From NCBI GenBank assembly GCA_028277405.1, contig JANQGH010000066.1, positions 1 to 64,000 of the forward strand: 64,000 bases of DNA, written 5' to 3'. Both the position numbers and the translations under genes were made by a program. This DNA is from Alphaproteobacteria bacterium. GTDB lineage: Bacteria > Pseudomonadota > Alphaproteobacteria > DSM-16000 > Inquilinaceae. Each line of letters starts with the position of its first letter. The first letter of the stretch is position 1. Under the pieces are notes generated by a model that saw nothing but the letters and a program-made list of their open reading frames with translations, did not search any database and was not told where the DNA came from. This document shows, in pieces, positions 27,862 through 36,821 of the stretch.

Positions 27862-29487
27862 TTAATGCACGTCCAGCGGTGTCTTAAGCGGCGTATCGTC
27901 GTGCCTCGGCACGGTCTGGCGTTCGATCGTCAGACGGGACCGCAAGGGCGGACCGCGATGCAGCGCGCGCAGCCGCTCGATGTTTTCGGCATCGGACTTG
28001 GTGCGGCGCCTGTTGTGACGCTCATACTCCACCAGGGTCGGCACGTGGTAGGTCTCGGTCCAGATGTCCGTGTCCTGAAGATTGCGCAGCAAGGCCCATT
28101 GTCGCGCACCATCGCGAATACGGATGCGCCGCCGGTCGGCCATGAGGGCGAGAAAGGCGGGCACGTCGGCCTGATCAATCTGATAGTCGATCATCACCAC
28201 GATGGGACCACTGCGCGACGCGAGATCAAGCCGAACCACCGGTTCCCGGAACTGGCCGAGCGGATCTAGGTTCAGCGCACCGAATTCGGGCAGCGCCCAG
28301 CGCAGGCCGACGGCGGCGGCCAGCACAAGCGCAATGGCCGACATGACCAGCGCCTGGTCCGACCCGAAGGACTGCGCCACGGATCCCCACAGCCAACTGC
28401 CGCCGGCCATGCCGCCGAAAGTCGCCGTCTGGTAGAGCGCCAGCGCACGACCGACGACCCAGCGCGGGGTCGACAGCATCACGGTGACGTTGAACAGCGA
28501 CATGGTCACGACCCAGCAGGCGCCGGCCGGAAGCAGCACCAGGGCGCTCAGCCAAATCTCGCGGCTTAGCCCCAAGGCCAGGGTTGCCATGGCAAAAAAG
28601 ATAAGGGCGCCCCTCACGATGGCCTCGTTGTTGAACCGCTGGCGCAATCGCGGGTTCAAGAGCGCGCCGCCAATGGCGCCGAAGCCGAAGGCGCCAAGCA
28701 GGAAGCCATAGGTCAGGGCGTCCCCCTGAACCAAATCGCGGGCCACAAGGGGCAGCAGCGCCAGGCACGCGATGGCCGAACCGCCGAACAAGAGGCCGCG
28801 GAACATCACCTTCATCAGGTTCGGCGACATGGAGACATAGCGCAGCCCGGCGCCGATGGCCGGCCCAATGGCTTCACGCGGCAGAACCGACTCTTCCGCC
28901 GTCGGACGCCAGCGCGCCAGCGCGCCGACCAGGAACGTATAGCTAAGGGCGTTAACGGCGAAGGCGGTGGCCGCGCCACCGATCTGCACGATCACGCCGC
29001 CGAGTGCCGGGCCGATGCTGCGCATGAGGTTGAAGCCCATGCTGTTCAACACCACGGCGGCCGGCAGGTCCTTCCGGGGCACAATGTCGCCGACGGATGC
29101 CTGCCAGGCGGGATTGTTCAGCGCGATGCCGCAGCCGATGGCGAAGGTGAAACCGAGCAGCAGCCAGGGCGTCAGCAGCCCGGCAAAGGCGAAGACCGCC
29201 AGCAGGGCCGACACCACGAGCATGAAAATCTGAGCCGTCAACAGGATGCGCCGCCGTGGGAAACTGTCGGCAAAGGCGCCGGCGATCAGCGAGAACAGCA
29301 TGATCGGCAAGGTCGACGAGGCCTGGACCAGCGCCACCATGTCCCGCGAGTCCGTGATCGTGGTCATCATCCAGCCGGCGCCGACGGCCTGAATCAGCCC
29401 TCCCAGGTTGGAGGCCAGCGTGGCCGTCCACAGGGTGCGAAAGGTCGGGTTTCGAAACGGGGCGAGTTGCGGACTGTTCTTCAGCAC
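27862..29487 (-). CDS. MFS transporter of the enterobactin-exporter (MFS_3) type
   Basis: The 541-residue protein opens APFRNPTFRTLWTATLASNLG, the MFS_3/EntS-like start, and has about 11-12 hydrophobic spans to about residue 415. PRRRILL is the loop 2-3 motif. The final 125 residues form a soluble ferredoxin-like extension (VVMIDYQIDQADVPAFLALM..., ending with a His/Arg-rich stretch) that is common in this subfamily and of unknown role. It should export a small molecule from the cytoplasm; the substrate cannot be read from sequence. No siderophore genes lie nearby. Confidence 0.9.
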   Translation of the reverse strand: MLKNSPQLAPFRNPTFRTLWTATLASNLGGLIQAVGAGWMMTTITDSRDMVALVQASSTLPIMLFSLIAGAFADSFPRRRILLTAQIFMLVVSALLAVFAFAGLLTPWLLLGFTFAIGCGIALNNPAWQASVGDIVPRKDLPAAVVLNSMGFNLMRSIGPALGGVIVQIGGAATAFAVNALSYTFLVGALARWRPTAEESVLPREAIGPAIGAGLRYVSMSPNLMKVMFRGLLFGGSAIACLALLPLVARDLVQGDALTYGFLLGAFGFGAIGGALLNPRLRQRFNNEAIVRGALIFFAMATLALGLSREIWLSALVLLPAGACWVVTMSLFNVTVMLSTPRWVVGRALALYQTATFGGMAGGSWLWGSVAQSFGSDQALVMSAIALVLAAAVGLRWALPEFGALNLDPLGQFREPVVRLDLASRSGPIVVMIDYQIDQADVPAFLALMADRRRIRIRDGARQWALLRNLQDTDIWTETYHVPTLVEYERHNRRRTKSDAENIERLRALHRGPPLRSRLTIERQTVPRHDDTPLKTPLDVH

Positions 29488-29632
29488 GCCGCCGATCTTA
29501 CAGGCCGCCGACCACCGCGCGCATCTGATTTGTCAGGCCGGCTGTTATGCGATCAGGTGCCGACCGGTCGCGCGACCGCACGATTGCGCCGAAAGTGCAG
29601 CCACCGGCGGTCGGAACGCTCCCGACCCCCGC

Positions 29633-30433
29633 TCACCCGGCGCCGGCGGGCGGCAGGCGCTGCATGACGGCCGCGTTGATCGCCTGAATGATCAGCGCGT
29701 CGGATGCGATCATGCCGTCGGCACTGGTGGTCAGCAGGATGTAGGGCCGGCCCTCGACAACGATGCCGGCGCCGCAACTGGTGTAGGTGCCGCCGTCCGC
29801 CCCCTGGCGATAGTTCGCCTGCAGGCAGACCAGATTCTGTTCGGTGAACCAGGAATTCGGCAGAAAGCGGGAGGACGGACTACCCGTGCGCGCCGCGACG
29901 AGCCCGGGGTCGCCGCGCAGCAAGTTGTCTTCGTAGCTTAGAAAGACGCCGGCATATTCCTGGGGGTTCTCACTCAAATAGCCGCAATCCCCCTCACGGC
30001 AGGCGATCAGCCCCGTCCAGAATTGCTGGCCGCCGTCGGCGTTCCGGAACGAGGCATCGAACAGAAGCTCGTGGTTCACCGTCCATTCGGGTTCACCGTC
30101 GCCATTTGCGTCGCGCCACATGGTGACCGGCTGGCGCAAGCTGCGCGGGACCACGGCCAAATCCGCGTACTCGCTCGGCACGTAAAGCGGGCCGAACTCT
30201 TCCAAGACGGGGTGCTCGATCTCGGTCAGCGCAACGCCGACCACCTCCAACTCGCCGCCATACCGAAAATCGGCAGCCACGTCCTGCTGGGCCGTGTCGG
30301 CCGGCGGCCCGGGCTGCTGCTCGCCGGGCTCGGCGGCAACCTCCTCGAGTTGCGGTGCCGTGGCCTGACAACCGACCAGCAAAATGGCTGCCGCCATCGG
30401 TGCCAGGCACCGGCGCATTGCAGGGAACACCAT
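29633..30433 (-). CDS. Predicted lipoprotein of unknown function
   Basis: I chose the ATG at 30433 (MVFPAMRRCLAPMAAAILLVGC), which has GAGAGGGG upstream and gives a signal peptide with the lipobox LVGC; the longer frame adds an implausible Cys/Arg-rich leader. The mature protein (about 245 residues) starts with a Pro/Glu/Gln-rich linker and then a beta-rich domain with MWRDANGDGEPEW, resembling a calcium-binding-like loop. It also has several Cys residues (about five) that could pair in the periplasm. No family is recognised. It is likely anchored to the inner or outer membrane. The gene is monocistronic by position. Confidence 0.75.
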   Translation of the reverse strand: MVFPAMRRCLAPMAAAILLVGCQATAPQLEEVAAEPGEQQPGPPADTAQQDVAADFRYGGELEVVGVALTEIEHPVLEEFGPLYVPSEYADLAVVPRSLRQPVTMWRDANGDGEPEWTVNHELLFDASFRNADGGQQFWTGLIACREGDCGYLSENPQEYAGVFLSYEDNLLRGDPGLVAARTGSPSSRFLPNSWFTEQNLVCLQANYRQGADGGTYTSCGAGIVVEGRPYILLTTSADGMIASDALIIQAINAAVMQRLPPAGAG

Positions 30434-30849
30434 CTCCCAACCCCTCTCCACCGATTGCCGGCATGCCGGCAAACAAAGCCGGCGCCGGACTTGACACCAA
30501 TGATAGCATCTGAGGCTCACTCGAAAAGCCACAACGAAGGGCGGCACAATGGGCGACATGCCCGCAAGCCGCCACGGAAGGCTTACACGTCTTCGCGTTC
30601 ATGCGAGAACCGACGGTCTGGCAACACCAGATGGGCAAAACCGGCAACGGGTTAGTACATTGTGAATTAGGGATTTCATGCGCTGTCACCGTAGCGCCGA
30701 CCAACATCCTAGTTGAATTCGGATGTCCCCAGCCCCCTGAAGCCCTTCCGCTCCGGGCAGCAACGGTTTCAGCCCTGCACGATTTCACGCGCAATTAACA
30801 TCAATCTATGCTATTATTCGAATGTGCCTAGGCTGAGAGGGTAGTCGAT
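30434..30849. other. Intergenic region with palindromes, left boundary of the AT-rich island
   Basis: No convincing gene was found. An 18-base perfect palindrome, TTGCCGGC-AT-GCCGGCAA (30455-30472), lies 22 bases upstream of the lipoprotein start and could be an operator or leader hairpin. Towards 30800 the composition turns AT-rich, marking the edge of the next region. Confidence 0.5.
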
Positions 30850-31179
30850 ATGCAACGCTTAGTCCAATTTGCCTACACTATGATGCTAGTTGGATCCTTG
30901 TTGTCCCCGATAACTATTCCTGAAACAGTTTTGGGGCAACAATTGTGCAGCGGTCATCAAATCATCGCCGATCGAGCCGGCTACGCCCCGGACGTCAGCC
31001 CCACTCGCTTCGCGCAGGGCCGCGAAGCCGAGCACTCAAACTTTCAAAACGGCGTACTTAGTCGATCCGATCCGCAGACCTATTCTGCACTTGATTCAGA
31101 ACCAACTCTCTTCTCAAGACAATGCGTATGGCGCTATTGCTGCGGACGGTATGGCTGCTTTAGCGATTGCACCTGCTGA
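30850..31179 (+). CDS. Putative secreted protein, probably frameshifted
   Basis: The 109-residue frame starts with a convincing signal peptide (MQRLVQFAYTMMLVGSLLSP...VLGQ). From around residue 40 the sequence loses character and ends in a Cys-rich run that looks out of frame. In the +1 frame an open stretch runs from about 30914 to 31297 with more protein-like sequence (YLVDPIRRPILHLIQNQLSS, AYGAIAADGMAALAIAPADK), but it has no start codon. A frameshift between about 30915 and 31080 would join the signal peptide to this second part, giving about 148 residues. The family is unknown. It is the first gene of the AT-rich island. Confidence 0.45.
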   Translation: MQRLVQFAYTMMLVGSLLSPITIPETVLGQQLCSGHQIIADRAGYAPDVSPTRFAQGREAEHSNFQNGVLSRSDPQTYSALDSEPTLFSRQCVWRYCCGRYGCFSDCTC

Positions 31180-31310
31180 CAAGTACGGGCGCGGACTTGA
31201 GACGGTTTGCTCTAAAGTCAATTCGCACCACCTAGCTAGAAACTTCAATAACATCTCCCATCTATCTCAAATAAATCAGATTTACACAGCACTCTAGAAT
31301 GGAGCTTCAA

Positions 31311-32156
31311 ATGAAAAAGGGCCAAATAGAACCAGATAGGAAAACTAGAGGAGATATAGAAACAAAAGATCAAAAAGAAGCAAAATTTAGATGGCCAATA
31401 TATTCTGCCATTGCAATACTTTTGGTTGCGCTATTTTTATATTCTATCGGCTATTATACCGGATCCTTAATACTATTTTTCGTATTTATTTCTGTTATAT
31501 TTGAGATTTTTCTTATCTACGTGCTCGGAAAGACACAGATCAGCACTGTGTGGTTTTCTTGGAAGTCAATTACCGTAAGAAGCGCCGGCCCCGTCGCCAT
31601 ATTTGTATTGTTGTATTTTGTCGCATTCAATGGAATCAAGGATAGCCTCAAAGATGAAGTCGACCATAGGTCTCGGATCGCTGAGTTAGAACGCCAACTC
31701 AGTTTGGTAATGACAACAGTAGGATCCTTCTTTAGCGAACGCACGTTCGAGGTGGCCTTCTATTGCTCGCTTGATGACGACAGAATCGGAGAACAAGGCG
31801 CAGGCATTCCATTGGCCGCACGATTTCAGGGAACTCGGCCGTCATCGCTCGATTCCGACAGGCTGGCTGAGGCATCCTTTGTCGATGGTGCATTACGGCC
31901 TATACAAGAGGACCAGAACACATATTTCATTACGCTCCCAATTCCACCGCGGTCAGCGATAGACTCTGTAGAGGATTTTCAATCTGAGAACTTCTACGTT
32001 TCAGAACGATTCTCCCTTCATTTCATACCTGAAGATCAAATTCAACCTCTGTTAACGGTTTCTTTTGATGATCATAGACCACTAATACGCGTCGTTTTTG
32101 CTGGTCAGGAACAATACAATCGCCTTTTTAATGAGGTCGGTCTATGCGCAACCTAA
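31311..32156 (+). CDS. Membrane protein of unknown function with a C-terminal soluble domain
   Basis: I chose ATG 31311 (MKKGQIEPDRKT) because GGAG lies 6 bases upstream; the in-frame ATG at 31299 has none. The product is 281 residues. A charged N-terminus is followed by three hydrophobic spans (about 29-48, 53-73 and 90-109). A short heptad-like segment (DEVDHRSRIAELERQLSLV) leads to a C-terminal domain of about 140 residues with beta-type sequence. No family is recognised. Codon use is AT-richer than in the flanking genes. The 3' end is followed closely by a second unknown gene, so the two probably form an operon. Confidence 0.7.
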   Translation: MKKGQIEPDRKTRGDIETKDQKEAKFRWPIYSAIAILLVALFLYSIGYYTGSLILFFVFISVIFEIFLIYVLGKTQISTVWFSWKSITVRSAGPVAIFVLLYFVAFNGIKDSLKDEVDHRSRIAELERQLSLVMTTVGSFFSERTFEVAFYCSLDDDRIGEQGAGIPLAARFQGTRPSSLDSDRLAEASFVDGALRPIQEDQNTYFITLPIPPRSAIDSVEDFQSENFYVSERFSLHFIPEDQIQPLLTVSFDDHRPLIRVVFAGQEQYNRLFNEVGLCAT

Positions 32157-32190
32157 CCTGTTAACACTTCTAGAAAACGCGAGGTTCATT

Positions 32191-33969
32191 ATGGGAAAGC
32201 TGGCAAAAGCAGTAGAAAAATTTCACGGTTTATCTAGTGTTTTTTGCCGATCTTACTTGATCGTCAATGCTATTCTATGTATCAGCATTGCGTTTTCTCT
32301 GTTCCAATCATCTATTGCCCAAGTTGTAGAGGGCGTGGTGAGTGTTCAAGAGGGTCAAGAGGCTGTTGAGGAAGTGCGATCAGTGATGAGCTCAATTGGC
32401 GATATCGAATTAGCGGAACGTGCTGAGATTGCAAATCATCTCGTGACTTTGATACTTTCGCAGTACGAAGAGGACTTATCTTCGCAGGAGCAAGTGCAAT
32501 CTCGAATCATTGTGCGAAATCTGATTTCAGAAATGATAAGACCTTTGATCGACATTGATCTTGAACAAGAAAGCGACTACGAAAATCTAACAATTACGGT
32601 AGCACTTGTACTATCACAGATTGAGTGGGATGGCGATGAAGTCGAGGCGGCCTACAACAGGCTGGAGGAGCTTTACGGATTGGCAATGGATAGCAATCCC
32701 GCCGACAATCAATCTGCGGCAGTATATGATGCTGCTATTGCACATGTTTCGAACGGGTTGATCTCAGCACTTCAGTTAGCTTCCGAACCACAGCAGCAGA
32801 CGGCTGATGGACAGGAGATGGCGTCTATAATTTTGGATTGCGTTGGAGGATATGACCATCCCAATAGTTGTTCAGAAGCTGATCTCGATGGTTGGTTTGT
32901 GCTACCCGAAAACAGCCGGCATAGGCTAATTGCGGTGTTTGAAAGCGGGCTTAGTCGATTAAGGGCAAGCCTATATGAAGCTATGATCGGCGGTGATAAA
33001 CCAGGAAGTGTACTTCAGTTAGACAACCCGCGTACGCAGACCAATCTGGAAATCGCCCTGGAACGTTTTGAGTATATTCGAGAAACATTTTCTGAGATTT
33101 TACAGGAAAACAGATTAGAGGAATCCGAGACAGACGCCATTTCATATTATGGTGCTCCTTGGGAACTGAGAAATGATGTGAGTTACTATGCGCTTCTTTC
33201 GCGTGCACTTCACGGGTTGTCCACAGGGTCTACCGGCCTCAGTATTACGGATTTGTCGTCAGAGATTCGAAGATACTCGGTGTCTTTTCCTAGGGTGACT
33301 GGCAGGGCCATCGACCATGTGTATCTGGGATATCTGCCTGGATTTGGGGATATAGATCGGGGGGCTATCCAACTTGTCGGTGCAGGTGAAGAGATTAGGG
33401 CTTTTCCAATAGTTGGCTCGCAATACCTGCATCCCGTTGCAGTTGCCTGCGAGTTAGAGAACACTGCACAAGACTCAGAGTCTTCAGAGTCTTTGGTCCC
33501 TATATCGGATATTATTCGAGCGCTGCAAACACCGTCATCGAACGACTATAGAGTCTATTTAATAGCAGCATCGTCTGCAAATACGATCGCGGCATATCTC
33601 CGTGAGTGGCTTCCAATTCTAAATGAACTGAGCCAAGAGATCGAGGAACATCGCGATGATCTATTGAATGCAGATTTTCCGTTTGAGTGTTATGATGAAC
33701 CAATATCTGATCGAGAGCAAGAAGTCCGCGCTATTCTCGACGAACAAGATACTGTTATTTCTGAAGTTATTCGGATTACTTGGGAGAACGCCGCTGGATA
33801 CATCGGAGTTTACTTTGGCGGATGGTTAGATCGCGGAACCTCGCTCGATCTCATAGATGTGGCCCGGCAACTTCAAAGTGAAGATGGTATGGTTCACTTT
33901 CCAACGGATATGTATCCAAGTAGGCGAGATCCAAGTGAAAGAAGGTTTCCAGTACTACGAACTTTCTGA
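32191..33969 (+). CDS. Large secreted or periplasmic protein of unknown function
   Basis: The longer frame begins inside the previous gene. ATG 32191 (MGKLAKAVEKFHG) is preferred: GAGG is placed 8 bases upstream and a signal-type hydrophobic segment follows (SYLIVNAILCISIAFSLFQSSIAQ). The product has 592 residues. After the signal the protein is acidic and mostly helical, with many Glu, Ser and Gln and no long hydrophobic span. Later parts contain mixed segments (HVYLGYLPGFGDIDRGAIQLVG, DYRVYLIAASSANTIAAYL). No known domain is seen. It is AT-richer than the flanks, which suggests horizontal acquisition with the membrane-protein gene just upstream. Confidence 0.7.
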   Translation: MGKLAKAVEKFHGLSSVFCRSYLIVNAILCISIAFSLFQSSIAQVVEGVVSVQEGQEAVEEVRSVMSSIGDIELAERAEIANHLVTLILSQYEEDLSSQEQVQSRIIVRNLISEMIRPLIDIDLEQESDYENLTITVALVLSQIEWDGDEVEAAYNRLEELYGLAMDSNPADNQSAAVYDAAIAHVSNGLISALQLASEPQQQTADGQEMASIILDCVGGYDHPNSCSEADLDGWFVLPENSRHRLIAVFESGLSRLRASLYEAMIGGDKPGSVLQLDNPRTQTNLEIALERFEYIRETFSEILQENRLEESETDAISYYGAPWELRNDVSYYALLSRALHGLSTGSTGLSITDLSSEIRRYSVSFPRVTGRAIDHVYLGYLPGFGDIDRGAIQLVGAGEEIRAFPIVGSQYLHPVAVACELENTAQDSESSESLVPISDIIRALQTPSSNDYRVYLIAASSANTIAAYLREWLPILNELSQEIEEHRDDLLNADFPFECYDEPISDREQEVRAILDEQDTVISEVIRITWENAAGYIGVYFGGWLDRGTSLDLIDVARQLQSEDGMVHFPTDMYPSRRDPSERRFPVLRTF

Positions 33970-34091
33970 TTTTCGTTCGGCGTTGTTGCCCGAGTTCGTG
34001 TAATTGAATTACTGACGGTCTGTGTTACGTTCTCTGTATATCTACTGGTCGTCGTTAGTCCGGATTCTTACCAGATTAATCTCTAACCTCC

Positions 34092-34187
34092 ATGCAGTCT
34101 GCCTCAAATAAGAGTAGGGTCTGCGCCACTGCTTTGGCAGTTGTGGTCACTGCAGTTGCCTCGGCTGATGAATACGAACAGCATTAG
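34092..34187 (+). CDS. 31-codon frame encoding a signal peptide, likely a gene remnant
   Basis: A short frame from ATG 34092 encodes a basic start (SNKSRV), a hydrophobic core (ALAVVVTAVA) and an Ala-Ser-Ala cleavage site followed by DEYEQH and a stop. That is nearly all signal peptide with a six-residue mature part. It ends exactly where the V-ATPase A gene ends on the other strand, overlapping its stop codon. It may be the truncated front of a secreted protein cut at an island junction, or a very small secreted peptide. No clear ribosome site was found. Confidence 0.35.
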   Translation: MQSASNKSRVCATALAVVVTAVASADEYEQH

Positions 34188-36106
34188 TCGTGGGACCGGT
34201 CCGTCTCTGAACTCTGCCGACCCCTGTAAGCACCGACCGTCCGCTTCTCCGCAGCCATGTCGTCGATCTCCCCCAACAATCCCTCATAGTCCGGCCCGTC
34301 CGGCGTCGCGTAATTGAAGTTCTTGAACAGGCCCGTCAGTTTGGTGAAGTGGTCGCGGATGGCCTCCTTGTCCGCGAAGTCGTAATCGCGGGTGACGATC
34401 TGGTAGATCTTTGAGAAGGCGAGTTTTTGGCGGTCTAGGGAGACCGAGACGTCAACCGGGTCGAAGGCATCTTGTTGGAGGTAGACCATGTCGACGAACA
34501 GGGCCTTTTGGAAGGTGGTGAAATCGTCCAGCGTGACGCCTTCCTCGCCCGTCACCTGCATCATCTGGCTGACCGCGTCGCCCTTGTGCAGGAGCTCTTG
34601 CAGTTCCTCGGTGCGGGCGGTCCAGCCGGCCTCCATATGGGCGTCGAACCAGGCGCTGAGCTGGTCGCGGTAGCGGGACCAGGAGATCAGCGGGTCGACG
34701 GCGGGGTAGAAGCGCTTGTAGGCGCGGTCCGACGACAGGCCGAGAAAGGTCTTCACGGTGGCCATGGTCGACTGGGTCACCGGTTCTTCGAAATTGCCGC
34801 CGGCGGGCGAGACGGTGCCGATCATGGTCAGGCTGCCGACGCTGCCGTCATTGGTGCGGATGACGCCGGCGCGCTCGTAGACCCCCTTGATGGAGCTGTC
34901 GAGATAGGCCGGAAAGGCCTCCTCGCCCGGGATTTCCTCTAACCGGCCGGAGGTCTCGCGCATGGCCTGGGCCCAGCGCGAGGTGGAGTCCGCGATCAGC
35001 AGCACCTCGAAACCCATCTGGCGGTAATACTCGCCCAGCGTGATGCCGGTATAGACCGAGGCCTCGCGCGCCGCGACGGGCATGGAGGAGGTGTTGCAGA
35101 TGATGATGGTGCGGTCCATCAGGCTGCCGGACCCTTGCGGGTCCGACAGGTGCGGGAATTCGGTGATGGTTTCCACCACCTCGCCCGCCCGCTCGCCACA
35201 GGCGACCACGATCACGACATCGACGGCCGAATAGCGCGAGATCAGGTTCTGCAGCACCGTCTTGCCGGCGCCGAACGGACCGGGAATACAGCCGGTGCCG
35301 CCGCGCGCGATCGGGAAGAAGGTGTCGATCAGGCGGATGGTGGTAACCAGCGGCTCGTCCGGGTACAGGCGCTTTGACGCACGCTGGCGCAGCACACCCT
35401 CGTCCAGCGCGTGGCGCACCGGCCAGCGCTGGGCTAGCGCGAGATCGTGGGTGGCGCCCTTTTGATCCTTCAGGCGGGCGACCGTTTCCTCGACGGCAAA
35501 CGCGCCCTCCTGGATCCAGGAGACCTCATAGCTGTCGGGCCAGCCGAACGGCACCATGATCTTGTGGGTGAAGCGGCCTTCCTGCACCGTGCCGACCACG
35601 TCGCCGGCCTTGACCGTGGCGCCCGTGCGCAGGCTGGGGGTGAAGGCCCATTTGCGGCCCATGTCGAGGGCCGGCACTTCGACGCCGCGCGGCAGGAACG
35701 TGCCATGGGCGCTGGCCAGCTTCTCCAGCGGGTTTTGCAGCCCGTCATAGATCTGGCCCAGCAGGCCGGGGCCGAGCGTGACGGAGAGCAGTTGACCGCT
35801 CTGCTCCACGCTGTCGCCGACACCGACACCGCCGGTGCTCTCATAGACCTGGGCGTCGGCTGTGCGGCCATGCACGCGCAGGATCTCGGCCTTCAGCCGC
35901 TCGTCGGTCGACTTGTCGGATTTCTTAGACGCGTCATCCGGCTTGGACGGACGGACATAGACGACCTCGTTCTTGACCAGCCTGGCCGGTTTGCCCTTGT
36001 CGTCGTCGAGCGCCTCGATGGTCACCAGATCATCCTGCACGGCCACCACGCGCGCGGTGGCGGCGGGCGTGTTCCGCCGGGCTTTTTGCGCCGCTGCCTT
36101 AGCCAT
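34184..36106 (-). CDS. atpA: V/A-type ATPase catalytic subunit A
   Basis: ATG 36106 (MAKAAAQKARRN) overlaps the end of the DUF2764 gene by 8 bases and gives 640 residues. The P-loop GPFGAGKT is at 276-283. Further A-subunit features are the bulge region RGVEVPALDMGRKW (140-152), CGERAGEVVETITEFP, and SMPVAAREASVYTGITLGEYYRQMG. The N-terminal beta barrel carries a charged insertion (about 55-72) rich in Lys and Asp. It forms the catalytic hexamer with subunit B of the soluble V1/A1 part, hydrolysing or making ATP. It is the last gene of the operon. Confidence 0.95.
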   Translation of the reverse strand: MAKAAAQKARRNTPAATARVVAVQDDLVTIEALDDDKGKPARLVKNEVVYVRPSKPDDASKKSDKSTDERLKAEILRVHGRTADAQVYESTGGVGVGDSVEQSGQLLSVTLGPGLLGQIYDGLQNPLEKLASAHGTFLPRGVEVPALDMGRKWAFTPSLRTGATVKAGDVVGTVQEGRFTHKIMVPFGWPDSYEVSWIQEGAFAVEETVARLKDQKGATHDLALAQRWPVRHALDEGVLRQRASKRLYPDEPLVTTIRLIDTFFPIARGGTGCIPGPFGAGKTVLQNLISRYSAVDVVIVVACGERAGEVVETITEFPHLSDPQGSGSLMDRTIIICNTSSMPVAAREASVYTGITLGEYYRQMGFEVLLIADSTSRWAQAMRETSGRLEEIPGEEAFPAYLDSSIKGVYERAGVIRTNDGSVGSLTMIGTVSPAGGNFEEPVTQSTMATVKTFLGLSSDRAYKRFYPAVDPLISWSRYRDQLSAWFDAHMEAGWTARTEELQELLHKGDAVSQMMQVTGEEGVTLDDFTTFQKALFVDMVYLQQDAFDPVDVSVSLDRQKLAFSKIYQIVTRDYDFADKEAIRDHFTKLTGLFKNFNYATPDGPDYEGLLGEIDDMAAEKRTVGAYRGRQSSETDRSHD

Positions 36107-36803
36107 GGGCCATCTCCGGCATGATGTTCTCCTCAACATCTTGAAGCGCGGTTTCGACGAGCTGGTCGAAACGCTCAGCCGCCGCCTTGCCGTCATAGCG
36201 GACCCAGCGGTCGACGATGTTCCAGCGCAACACGTAGATCACGACGGCCTCAAAATCGAACTCGTGGGCACCGGCCAGGCGGCCGAGTTCGGTCCAACTC
36301 TGCTGCATCAGCAGCCGTTCCAGCGCCATGGGATCGGGCAGCGCCAGCAGGCGCTGGGCCTCGGCGATCCAGGGGAAGACGCCTTCCAGCCTGAAGTTCG
36401 GCTCGGTCCAGTTGCGGGCGATGTGCTGGGTCCAGCGTCCGTAGCCCCAAGCGCCTTTCGGCGGCCCGTCGCCCCGATGGCGGGCACGCAGGGCGGCCAT
36501 GACGGTCCGCATCTCCAGCCGGTCGCGAATGATCTGGCGCAGAACCGGGTTTTCGGTGTCGGCCATGGCCACGCGGACGCGCTGGATGACCTGGTCTGTC
36601 GTCAGGTCGATCGGCATGTTGCCCCATTGCAGGGCGTCTTCGATCAGCCGCAGATCCTTGGCATCTTCCTCGTCCAAAATCCGCAAGCGGCGATCCAGTT
36701 TCAGCCGCGAGATCGGCGTCTGGGTCGCGCCGAACAGGCTGAGCGGTCTTGGCAGGCTGGACATCAGCATGACATAGGCCATGGATTCAGCGAGCGAGGC
36801 CAC
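36099..36803 (-). CDS. DUF2764 family V-ATPase-associated protein
   Basis: The 234-residue protein starts at GTG 36803, with ATG 36782 (MAYVMLMSSLPRPL) as a family-typical alternative. VMLMSSLP at the start and a helical body with LDRRLRILDEEDAKDLRLIEDALQWG match DUF2764, a family encoded almost only inside bacterial V-type ATPase operons such as those of chlamydiae. It sits between subunits E and A, exactly as in those operons. Because this operon has no C subunit gene, DUF2764 may take the place of the central-shaft-to-membrane connector. That is an inference from gene content. Confidence 0.88.
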   Translation of the reverse strand: MASLAESMAYVMLMSSLPRPLSLFGATQTPISRLKLDRRLRILDEEDAKDLRLIEDALQWGNMPIDLTTDQVIQRVRVAMADTENPVLRQIIRDRLEMRTVMAALRARHRGDGPPKGAWGYGRWTQHIARNWTEPNFRLEGVFPWIAEAQRLLALPDPMALERLLMQQSWTELGRLAGAHEFDFEAVVIYVLRWNIVDRWVRYDGKAAAERFDQLVETALQDVEENIMPEMAHG

Positions 36804-36821
36804 GGTGCTTGCGTCCCTGCC

